DNA from: Coemansia sp. RSA 1804
Taxonomy: Eukaryota > Kickxellomycota > Kickxellomycetes > Kickxellales > Kickxellaceae
Reading direction: 5' to 3'
Assembly (NCBI GenBank): GCA_027578815.1
Contig: JANBTH010000434.1
Coordinates: 1 to 17,447 of the forward strand
DNA: 17,447 bases
This document shows positions 8,595-16,357 of the stretch, one piece after another. The translations under genes were made by a program, and so were the position numbers. Each line of letters opens with the position of its first letter. The stretch's first letter is position 1. The notes under the pieces are model-generated. The model did not search any database. It saw only the letters and a program-made list of their open reading frames with translations, and was not told the DNA's origin.

Positions 8595-8626
<32 letters not shown>

Positions 8627-9016
8627 ATTAATGCTGCAAAGCCTAACAAGCGGAAGGTTTTTGATGAGGATTATTCTGACGACGAAAAGGACTTTAACGC
8701 GATATACGGCATTAGTGAGCGGAGGAATCGTCCCGGTCAGCGTGCTCGCCGCCAGAAATACGAAAACATGTATGGAAATGAGGCGAACCACATCAAATTG
8801 AGGCAGAAGGATAAAAAATCCAAGCAGTCATTCAACCACACCAACATTGACATCGACAACAACAGGAAGAAGATCGATGTGCCTCCAAGACAAGAAAAGC
8901 AAAAGTCGAACACCCAAGATGAAAAACTCCATCCGTCGTGGGAAGCCAAGAAGAAGCAAAAAGAGATTATGGAAAAGGCATTAAACACCAAGGGAACAAA
9001 GATCATTTTTGACTAG
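7778..9016 (+). CDS. BUD22: Bud22/SRFBP1-family ribosome biogenesis protein (full-length copy)
   Basis: This 412-residue protein is close in length to human SRFBP1 (429) and shorter than yeast Bud22 (519). Bud22 acts in the nucleolus in early 40S subunit maturation. The N-terminal two thirds are lysine/arginine-rich and helical, with the core ENVQKIKVDDLVECMVLR at 139-156 shared with the upstream copy. Then comes an acidic run of ten Asp (274-283) encoded by a perfect GACGAT hexamer repeat. The family signature RNRPGQRARR follows (about 316-325, then KYENMYG), and the C-terminus has HPSWEAKKKQKE (385 on) ending in TKIIFD, the diagnostic Bud22 element. The upstream ATG context matches that of the short copy. 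Family assignment is strong; the symbol is given by family, not by proven one-to-one orthology. Confidence 0.9.
8597..8626 (+). repeat. (GACGAT)5 microsatellite in the BUD22 coding region
   Basis: Five perfect hexamers, preceded by a one-mismatch copy, encode alternating Asp codons of the acidic run. The period of six keeps length changes in frame. Confidence 0.9.
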
Positions 9017-9734
9017 CAGGACATGCCTATGAAATGGCTTGCATATATTTCAATGACTTGGAGTTTTACACTTTTGCTTTTTCATATAATAACCGAGTTT
9101 ACTAGAACAAGAGGCCTGTTGGCTATCGCAATAACAGCACATAACATACAAATGTAATATACAAAGGATCCTTGGCATTTCCTTTAACTATCTTGCGTTC
9201 CTTGGAGCAAAACAGCAAAGAGAGTCCTAGATAGGTGTTGTTATAATATAAAAATCAATATTTCTGGGCATGGAAGTGGCATTTAGAGCATTATCATTTC
9301 TCATCACAGTGCAAATAAACTTCAATTTTCCGCCTACCAACCAAACACCGCTTTTTCGCGAAATACAACTTTTTCTTTTCTTTTCCTTTTTCTTTTCCCC
9401 TTTCTTTTACAGTGTCAATTTTAGCTAATTTCAAGCGCTTATTTGTTTCTTAAACGCAACTCTATTCTACACATTTGCTATTTCTTTTAGCCGTTAAAGC
9501 GTGGCTTCCCGGGTTGGAAGCGGCCGTTCTGCGACAATATACAGCGCTTGTTTGTAACCCTAGCCATTGTAACAGGTCCAAACAAACACAACACATAGCA
9601 TTAAACAGAGTACCAGGGTTCTCTTGAGGGCTACTGTTTACATTCCCTTGTTTCATTTCCCTTCATTTCCGCCATTGTCGCGTTTGTATAAAAAAAATAG
9701 TAAACCTTGAAGCAATCTTTGCATGCGAACCAAA
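9017..9734. other. Long intergenic region upstream of the SUMO ligase
   Basis: These 718 bases hold no gene I can name. Landmarks are an unbroken 40-base pyrimidine tract at 9369-9408 ending in ACAG (9409-9412), and a second acceptor-like TTTCTTTTAG ending at 9490. A GC-richer island follows at about 9491-9560, with the inverted repeat GCTTCC-CGGGTT-GGAAGC at 9504-9521. A TATA-like box lies at 9687-9694. The two acceptor-like sites could end 5'UTR introns of the downstream gene, but no matching donor is evident. Confidence 0.5.
9687..9694 (+). promoter_or_regulatory. TATA-like box of the SUMO ligase gene
   Basis: TATAAAAA lies 48 bases upstream of the ATG at 9735 that I favour as the true start. 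The spacing fits a very short leader. Inferred from position. Confidence 0.35.
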
Positions 9735-12661
9735 ATGTCAACAGTACCCAAGCCAAAGGTAAAGGTCGCTGAACAAGGCAATAAGCGTTGATGGTAAACG
9801 ATCAGCGGAGTGATTAGTCTTTTGCGCGCTTGCAACATTGTTTACTACATGCCTGGACGCGTTGTTCTGTACACTAACTGCTAATTTTTCCATATCACAT
9901 ATACTGGTAACTGTAGGATATTCCGCAGCAATTGCTAACCTCATTGCGAGTAAATGATATGAAAAACATACTTGCGTATTCCAGATCGATTCAGAAGCAT
10001 TACATTATTACCAACTGCGGCGACAAGGATTCGCATGCTCGTGTATTGCGTTCTCTGTTGGTGACTCTATATGATTTGAGAAAGCGCGAGGATTATAAAA
10101 AGGTTCTTGGGTGTATCAAGTACTTTTCAGAAATGAAAACCTCCATGTTCTTGCAGTATGTCAACTTTGAATGGTACGATGGCAAGAAACACTCTATACC
10201 AAAAGATGGATCTTGGACAACATTTGCATATTACCCAGTGGTAGTATTGTCGTCAAACGGAAGGAGCGTCATGCCACCTGCCGCTCGGCCAACTCCCACA
10301 TATTCGCCCACACCAACACCACGAGTAAGTACGCCCCAGAAGAGTGCAATGGGCTTTACTTCGAGTAATCTTATTTTTGCAGAGACCGAATTTCTTTCAC
10401 CGGTCAAATCCATTGCCACGCCCGCAATATGCTTGGAGTCTCCGTCGAAATGGACCTCAAAGACATTCAACGTACGATTGGATGTGGATCAACTGGATCT
10501 GCTTTCGCAGGACGCAGAAAGTTCCGATTTGTCTACACATGGTCTGTATTTATACATGTGCACATATTCTAGCGCGGCAGATGCGACTACAGGGATTCCT
10601 AAGCGTCCGATATCTGTCGAGTATCCAGTTAAGCTGTCAGTGTATGTCAACGCAAAGGCGGTACCCGTGGCTGATGTTCAAAAGTCCATTGTTTGCGGTC
10701 AGCCATTAAATCTGACCGAGCACATTTACAAGACCACTGACCATCCCAACAACATTTCAATCACCTACTCGACAAGCGGAAGGTGGGTATCTTCGTTGGT
10801 GTTGGCAAAGGAGCTTTCATTGCAAGCGATTTCTTCTGAGATCCGAAAGACAAGCTTTGTTACGGCAGAAAATGTGCGCCAGTATTTCTTCAAGGCTAGC
10901 ACCGACAGCGATGATGACGATCTGATTTCCACAGGTGCTCTGATAAGTCTAAAGTGCCCTCTAGGGCTCTGTCGGATTAAAACGCCGACGCGCTCGAAAT
11001 ACTGTCAGCACTCGCAGTGTTTTGATTGCGAGACATTCCTGCAGATAAAAAGACGCACAAACACGTGGAAGTGTCCGGTATGCTCTGGAGCCATAAAATC
11101 GTGGCGCGAGCTTATTGTTGATGGTTACTTTGAGGAAATATTGCAAGGGACAACTGCAAATGACGACCAGGTCTACATTGAATCGAATGGCGACTGGAAG
11201 AAGAAAGAGACTGCAAACACACCAAAAGGAAATGGCGGTAAAGGAACGCCATCCTCAGCCAAGGGCAGGGCCCTAGATGTCGATGTGATTGATGACAGCG
11301 CTGCTAGTGACAGCGATGATCTGCTTATGCAGGGGATGCATAGAAACAAACGGCGGCGAACCGAGGTTATTGATCTGACTCTGGATTCTGACAGCGATGC
11401 CTGCAACGTGGAATCGGATGACCTCCCGCCCCTGTCTCGGGAAGAAATCGAAATGGTGAATTCTATTGAATCGGCTATTAGGACGTCAACGCAGGCTTCG
11501 TCTGGAATGGGTCAAAGCGGTCAAAACAGCAGATCTGCGAGCAATGCTGATCAGCTGGCTGGCATGGTAACCTCGACACCCACCAATAAAGCACCAACCA
11601 GGGGCTCGTCATCAGTGCTGGCAGTGAGGACGGCTGTGCCAGGGAGGTGGATGGCACAAACGCCAACTCGACCGCATAGAAGGTCCCAGAACGGCAGAGG
11701 GTTTCCTCAAAGCGCATCTGCAGCCATAAGAAGACTTCGTCCATCTCGACATTCTGCACCGATTCCTAGGGTCTCTTCATCAACGGTGACATTACCAGTC
11801 ACTGCGCCTGCATCCACATCTGCATCCACATCTGCATCCACGTCCACATCCGCTGTTCTACAGGCCTCTGAATCCGGATCACCTGTAGCACCAAGACCTC
11901 CACCAACACAGTCGAATTCTGGGTCGAGGCTGGCTGATGTGGTTCCAAACAGCTCTCGCTCTAATCCTAGCCCTGTCAATACTGAGGCCAGCACCCCGAC
12001 CTTGCCACAGCCGAATCCGTCTAGTCCCGCACAGTTAGTAGGTACATGTGGGGCAGCTCAAGAAGGCGTGCGCGCGGAACAGCAGCAAGCATACTACTAT
12101 TATTATCCTTACGCTTATATTCCTCCTGTCCAGCTGATGCCAGTTGGAGGAATTCCTTATGCCGCATACGGACCATCTTCTACGCAGACGTCTGCAACCG
12201 CAACTCGAGGACAAAGCGCCCGTCCAGGGGCTGGGTCTATTTCCACAAACTCGCCAGCTTCACCTTCTTTATCAGTAGCGCTGCAGGAAAAGGATGCTAG
12301 GTGGCCTGGCGTGGTTGCCACGACACGGCCGCTCTCGTCTCCTGTCCGCTCCCTATCGGCAGCAAGGACGCCTGCGCCCAAACTGTCTACTTTGACGTCG
12401 TTTCCAGTGACATCTACTACTACCCCGACACCATTAGGATCGGCATCGTCATCTACTTTGACAACCGTAGAGACAACAGCCACAAGAGCTGCTTCTGCCT
12501 CTACTACACCTTCTGCAAGCCGCTCCAGCCAATTGTTTTCTGCAGGATCTAGCTCCTCTGGATCACAGGGCGTTGGCGTGTCGTCGACATACAGATTGTT
12601 GTATATGAATGGGGAGGCGCAGAGCACACCAGGATCCAATGTTCCAGCAGCAGATCCATGA
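9735..12661 (+). CDS. Siz/PIAS-type SUMO E3 ligase (PINIT + SP-RING)
   Basis: Proposed exons are 9735-9758 (MSTVPKPK) and 9929-12661, about 918 residues. It transfers SUMO from Ubc9 to nuclear targets. Exon 2 opens with a degenerate SAP-like helix (LLTSLRVNDMKNIL). The PINIT domain follows (about 10365-10845, from LIFAETEFLSPVKS). The SP-RING lies at about 10940-11150: SLKCPLGLCRIKTP, then CQHSQC and WKCPVC, giving the Cys-His-Cys-Cys zinc set, and ending IVDGYFEEIL. A strong SUMO-interacting motif, VIDLT followed by DSDSD, is encoded at 11366-11395, with a second acidic VIDD stretch near 11285. The long Ser/Thr/Pro-rich tail includes a three-copy STSA repeat and a tyrosine-rich AYYYYYPYAYIPP segment (12089 on). 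The single-frame alternative starts at ATG 9932. Family identity is secure; the first exon is a model. Confidence 0.88.
9759..9928 (+). other. Predicted intron 1 of the SUMO ligase gene
   Basis: The donor is AAG|GTAAAG at 9759. A perfect branch-like CTAAC lies at 9874-9878. The acceptor is CGCAG ending at 9928, or TGTAG ending at 9916. Both acceptors keep the exon-2 frame after the 24-base first exon, so the choice adds only DIPQ. Without the intron, the ATG at 9735 would reach TGA at 9789. Confidence 0.5.
11809..11844 (+). repeat. 12-base tandem repeat in the SUMO ligase tail
   Basis: The unit TGCATCCACATC occurs three times, the last copy with one mismatch, and encodes a repeated Ser/Thr/Ala stretch. 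It lies in the low-complexity tail. Confidence 0.85.
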
Positions 12662-13070
12662 TGCTGGAGTATGTATCAGTTGCCATTTCTGTGCTGGAAG
12701 TGTTTTTTGTTTTTTTGTTTTGAGATTCCGGAGCCACAGTGATTGACTTGGCTATGTTTTGGTTGTTGCTTTGCGATATTTCCTTGTATAATTAAAACGC
12801 ATGTAACGTTTCATTTTGCTTTCTTTAAAGATGTTTTGCTTGAACATGCCAGAAACGAAACCGTTATCTATAAAAATGTAAATATTGGTCCTGGGAAGGT
12901 TCCCCATAAAGCTAAGCACTGTCAACCACAGCTGTCTGCCAGAGATGGCAAGAAAAGAGATATCGAATGGCCGCACTACTTTGTGCTGCCAATTGTTTGT
13001 CATTGTTTTTTTTCGCTAAAAGTGTTTTGCTTTTTTATTTTTCTGTTGACAACAGTGGGGAGAACGGACA
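12662..13070. other. Intergenic between SUMO ligase and ALKBH7-like gene
   Basis: These 409 bases are AT-rich, with T runs near 12700-12720 and 13003-13045. The leader of the next gene ends in a T-rich stretch and GACAACAG at about 13049-13056, which resembles a splice acceptor, but I see no matching donor. No gene or RNA is recognisable. Confidence 0.5.
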
Positions 13071-14054
13071 ATGGCAGTAATGTACAAGTCATTATCATTA
13101 TTTCATGCCAAACCATATCTGCGAAAAGTGGCTTTACTACAGGCAGCAATTGCTTCTACACGAGTATTTTCAGATGCACAGGGGCCTGCTGGGACACCGC
13201 CGCCGAGACTGAACAAGCCAGACATCCGAAGCATCCCGCGGCCCAAAGACCCAATCAAGCTGGCCACACCGCCAGGTGGTGAGCAATTCATCAAGTACTC
13301 GCCCGAGTTCCTTGCCCAGGGGTACGACAAACACGAGATCTATGTGCACCCTGGGTTCATAACGGACGAGGAGCACGATCTTCTAGCAAAGAACTGCGAG
13401 AAAAAGCTTCGACGTCTGGCAAGCACGTACGCGATGGGTCACTTTGATAAGCGGATCCACAATTACCGCGAATGTTCGGTGGGCGCATGGCTGCCAAACA
13501 TGCGCTCGGTTGCCGGGCGAGTTGCGCAGGAAACCGGTAGAGCCGTTGATCCAGATCCCGTGGATCTCCCGGACAGGCGCCCATCGAGCGGAAGCAGCAG
13601 CAGCAGCAGCAGATCGGGTGGGTGGACAACGGTAGGCAGAGACGACGGCGAGATCCGAGCTGTTCTTGACCGCGTATGGAGTTTGTTTCCAAGCAGTCTG
13701 GCATGGCTACCACCGCATATTCTGGATCTCCACCAGGACGGCGAGATCCTTCCGCACGTGGATAACCCGGAGTACTCGGGGTTCGTTGTTGGCGGGCTGA
13801 CGCTTCTAGGCCCAGCCGTCAGCACATTCAAGCACGTGGATGATCCGCACGTCCGCGTTGATGTGCTGCTCGAGCCCAGATCGCTGTACTTTATGACCGA
13901 CCGTATCCGCTACCAGTTTACGCACGAGATCACTGTTGGAGCTGGGCAGCGCGTTTGGCAGGGCGTGCCGGTCCCGCGTGCACGAAGAATATCGCTGATG
14001 TTCCGGGATGCAAAGCAGCCCGAGAAGGGCTGGAGCAGTCTGGCAGTCCAGTAG
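13071..14054 (+). CDS. ALKBH7-like 2-oxoglutarate/Fe(II) dioxygenase, probably mitochondrial
   Basis: This 327-residue protein has the double-stranded beta-helix core of the AlkB family, closest to animal ALKBH7. Iron ligands are H229 and D231 in PPHILDLHQDGEILPHVD and H285 in YQFTHEI. The 2-oxoglutarate-binding arginines are R306 and R312 in RRISLMFR. The upstream segment GHFDKRIHNYRE matches the ALKBH7 N-terminal part. The N-terminus (about 1-36: basic, Ser/Ala/Leu-rich, no acidic residue before D36) looks like a mitochondrial presequence, in line with animal ALKBH7. About 45-50 extra residues lie between roughly 136 and 195, including a polyserine run from an AGC repeat; human ALKBH7 has only 221 residues. 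Animal ALKBH7 acts in mitochondria on RNA and in necrosis, but substrate here is unknown. Convergent with eIF5A. Confidence 0.88.
   Translation: MAVMYKSLSLFHAKPYLRKVALLQAAIASTRVFSDAQGPAGTPPPRLNKPDIRSIPRPKDPIKLATPPGGEQFIKYSPEFLAQGYDKHEIYVHPGFITDEEHDLLAKNCEKKLRRLASTYAMGHFDKRIHNYRECSVGAWLPNMRSVAGRVAQETGRAVDPDPVDLPDRRPSSGSSSSSSRSGGWTTVGRDDGEIRAVLDRVWSLFPSSLAWLPPHILDLHQDGEILPHVDNPEYSGFVVGGLTLLGPAVSTFKHVDDPHVRVDVLLEPRSLYFMTDRIRYQFTHEITVGAGQRVWQGVPVPRARRISLMFRDAKQPEKGWSSLAVQ
13593..13610 (+). repeat. (AGC)6 microsatellite encoding polyserine
   Basis: Six perfect AGC codons lie inside the family-atypical insertion of the ALKBH7-like protein. Length changes stay in frame. Confidence 0.9.
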
Positions 14055-14288
14055 TTCTTGCATGATGTACTTCCACAGAAGACAAGAATGACGGAGGGCG
14101 GGAATAGTCTTCTTATATGAAACAAAAAAACCAAACCAAATCACTTTATAAGAGAGAATTAATTGCATGTGTGGGTTTTGCAACTTTTTAATTTTAACAA
14201 AGAGGAAATTAGTAGCACAAAAAAGACGGTCAAAGTTGAAGAAAACAAGTTCCCATCCCATGTCGTGGATTCGTCCTCTTAGTGCAAG

Positions 14289-14789
14289 TTACTCGGCCCC
14301 ACCCCTAGGGGCTTCCTTGGCGAAAATAGCGTGCTCCTCGCCCATGGCAGCCAGAAGAGTGACCATAACAGTCTTGTCCTCAGCAAGGAGCTTTTGGATC
14401 TCCTCGCCAACCTCGTTTTCCGGGAACTTGACGTCCTCCCTGGTGGAGCCGTCATCGCACTGCAGCACAAGGAAGCCGTTGTCGACGTAGAGAAGCTCGA
14501 TATCCTGGCGCTTCACATTAGGGACGTCCATGTTGTGCGTCGAGGGAGACAGATCCTCCAGCTTCTTCTGGGTAAAAATATCAATAGCGACAATGTTAAC
14601 CTTGGCGTGGCCGTGCTTGCCGGTCTTGGAGGTCGACATCTCAGCAATCTTGCATGGGCGGCCTCTGATGACAACGTGTCCACCCTTGCGCAGCGCAGAG
14701 CACTGGACGGGGTATGTCAGAGAAGCGTTATCTCCGGCGGCTGTCTCGAATTCCTCAATCTGGTGATCGTCGTTGTGCTCGTCGGCCAT
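14289..14789 (-). CDS. Translation factor eIF5A (hypusine-containing)
   Basis: This 166-residue cytosolic factor relieves ribosome stalling (for example at polyproline) and helps termination. The start MADEH at 14789 gives a protein collinear with human eIF5A. MSTSKTGKHGHAK carries K58, the equivalent of human hypusine K50, so deoxyhypusine synthase and hydroxylase substrates are intact. QCSALRKGGHVVIRGRPCKI, DIFTQKKLEDLSPSTHNMDVP and the C-terminal OB fold are all present. The acidic N-terminus is about eight residues longer than the human one, and the C-terminus has a short extension, KEAPRGGAE. The frame stays open upstream to 15035, but that sequence resembles no eIF5A and is better read as leader or intron. 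Convergent with the ALKBH7-like gene, 234 bases between stops. Confidence 0.97.
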   Translation of the reverse strand: MADEHNDDHQIEEFETAAGDNASLTYPVQCSALRKGGHVVIRGRPCKIAEMSTSKTGKHGHAKVNIVAIDIFTQKKLEDLSPSTHNMDVPNVKRQDIELLYVDNGFLVLQCDDGSTREDVKFPENEVGEEIQKLLAEDKTVMVTLLAAMGEEHAIFAKEAPRGGAE

Positions 14790-15616
14790 CTTTGTTACTG
14801 CTGCTTTCTTGAAGAAAAAAAACCCAAAAGTCTTCCCTTGGAATAAGCTACGACACAGGCAATAAAAAACAGACAACAGCAAGAAAATATAAGTCACAGG
14901 ATTAGTCGGAAGGCATGTCCATATGTTTTTATTGTTGGTTTGGTAAGCTATCGGCAATAAGACAAAACAGAGAGCTGGACTTTTACTCCAAGCAATCGTC
15001 AAAGCGGTTACGTTTTCATGGCAAAAGAGAGCCACGCAACGACAACAAAAGTCCTATTAAAAATACAACCAAATCTTATTGTAGATTACATACCTAAAGT
15101 GCTGGATAAAAAAAGGTTAGAAAGAGTTGAGGAAGAAGAAAGAGTGCCTCTAAGGATGGGGCTGTAAATGGCTGTAGGCACAAAACAAAGTGGTCGCTTG
15201 CATGGGGAAGAAAGGTAAAAATTTTCAGTATCATGAATCACCGAGTCGAGCCGTCAAGGATAGACAGTTCTGGCCAATCAGATCACAACTGTACTTGCAA
15301 AAAACCCCTCATTTCAGTGAACGCATATGCAGACAATATTCAACAAGAGTGCAGTGCTTAGTTTGGACGATGAAGTGTTGTGCGCTTATGTTGCGTATAA
15401 GCGGTGTCGTTGTTGTGTTAAATTCTGTGGAAAGTGCAATAAGTTGCGACCACACAAGAAAACCATCCATCAACATGTGGAATATTTCTCTTTTAAAAGG
15501 ATTCATTAGTGCGTGTTTAGAACAATGTCAAGAACATGAGCCAAATAAAAGTGTACATTAGTATTTCGCCCAGCAAGGAAAAAAAGCGCTAGCAGCAGCC
15601 ATTCTACCAACTAAGC
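14790..15616. other. Long intergenic region, eIF5A promoter and VPS25 3' flank
   Basis: Of these 827 bases, 14790-15150 are explained by the eIF5A leader, its likely intron and start zone. The remaining part up to 15616 holds no recognisable gene. An imperfect open frame at 15327-15509 (+) has a Cys-rich segment, CRCCVKFCGKCNKLRPH, and another frame on the minus strand covers 15309-15506; neither resembles a known family. No tRNA is seen. Confidence 0.45.
14808..15093 (-). other. Predicted 5'UTR intron of eIF5A
   Basis: On the minus strand a strong donor, TTTAG|GTATGT, starts at 15093. A T8CTTCAAG acceptor ends at 14808, 18 bases before the ATG at 14789. Other acceptors are AAAGCAG ending at 14801 and GTCGTAG ending at 14848. 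Upstream of the donor, the minus strand is CT-rich (about 15100-15140), like a transcription start zone. All of this is inference from splice motifs. Confidence 0.4.
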
Positions 15617-16357
15617 TTATGCAAAGAATTTGACGCCAATGTCATCGTCAGACGTGCCAACAAAGAGCTGGGCCTTCCCCTGGCTCTGGAGCACGTCCAA
15701 GGCGCGCCGAAGCGTAGCCGGGTCAATGCCATGAAACTCCTGGCCCAGCGTATCGTCGCCATTGGCAATCTCGAAAAAAGTGAGCACGGTGTTAAGCATG
15801 CCGGCATCGGCGGCCCACTGATGAATCACGGTCGCCCAGGCCTCGGGCTTACGCCAGAACACAAGGCACGCGTCGCGCGTGTTCTTTGGACCCATCCAGC
15901 TCGCGTTGCCCTGTCTGACCAGCTCCTCCACTATTTCGCGCAGCACGTCTACCCGCAGCGATCTGTGGATCCCTCGGTTGTTGAATGGCGGTCCCGTTAC
16001 AGCTTCCGCCAGCGTCATCGTTGACAGGCCATTGTGTCGAAAGTACGAAAGGATCAGATCGCACCACATCCGTCGCTGCTCCTTCCATGTGCTCTCGTTC
16101 GGCTGTCGTCTACAGGTCAAGAACAGTCATCTTCATGTATTAGTTTCAATGGAGGAATTCCCTTACTCTACAGCTTGGCTGCGGTGTATTTTTTAATCCT
16201 TCCTTCTCTCAAGGTTGAGAAAAATAGCACACAGTCCAGCTGCTTACGTGAAAAACGGAGGAAAGTTGTGGATTTCGGGAAACTCAAAGTCTGCATTTGC
16301 TGCTGCCGCCGTCGTTGCTGTTGTTGTCATTGCTAATGCCGTTGTCGCATTGGACAT
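15617..16357 (-). CDS. VPS25: ESCRT-II subunit Vps25 (two exons)
   Basis: The model joins 16357-16248 and 16109-15617 on the minus strand, giving 200 residues. Vps25 forms the arms of ESCRT-II (with Vps22 and Vps36) and recruits Vps20 at endosomes to start ESCRT-III assembly. Exon 2 carries two winged-helix domains: WCDLILSYFRHNG, PPFNNRGIHRSL, VEELVRQGNASWM, CLVFWRKPEAWATVIHQW, then FEIANGDDT, EFHGIDPATLRRAL and the C-terminal GVKFFA. Exon 1 supplies FEFPEIHNFPPFFT, the family's N-terminal PPFF motif, which exon 2 alone lacks; the joined FFTRQPN fits human FFTLQPN. Ahead of it is a Thr/Ala-rich leader (residues 3-22). ATG at 16330 (residue 10) is an alternative start. It is head-to-head with PHS1. 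The family is certain and the exon junction is strongly supported by homology and frame. Confidence 0.92.
16110..16247 (-). other. Intron of VPS25
   Basis: The donor AC|GTAAGC is at 16247, a branch-like ACTAAT lies in the last third, and the acceptor CTGTAG ends at 16110; length is 138 nt, phase 2. The split threonine codon and the resulting PPFF-TRQPN junction match the family, so I regard this as real. Confidence 0.85.

Noticed and set aside
8597..8626. GACGAT repeats as a possible repeat array
   Set aside because: This is a coding microsatellite without spacers, not a CRISPR array or transposon end.
12157..12639. 160-codon minus-strand frame opposite the SUMO ligase tail
   Set aside because: It is a shadow of the Ser/Thr/Pro-rich coding sequence; there is no domain and no promoter signal.
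14790..15035. In-frame N-terminal extension of eIF5A on the minus strand with a hydrophobic segment
   Set aside because: eIF5A starts with a short acidic N-terminus in all families I know. The extension resembles nothing and overlaps a likely leader intron.
15144..15180. GTGCCT...AGGCAC pair as a possible small RNA hairpin or tRNA
   Set aside because: A six-base stem with a 26-base loop is expected by chance, and there are no tRNA A/B boxes.
15190..15561. Open frame of 123 codons in the eIF5A-VPS25 gap
   Set aside because: It begins with GTG rather than ATG, has no compositional sign of coding and no recognisable motif.
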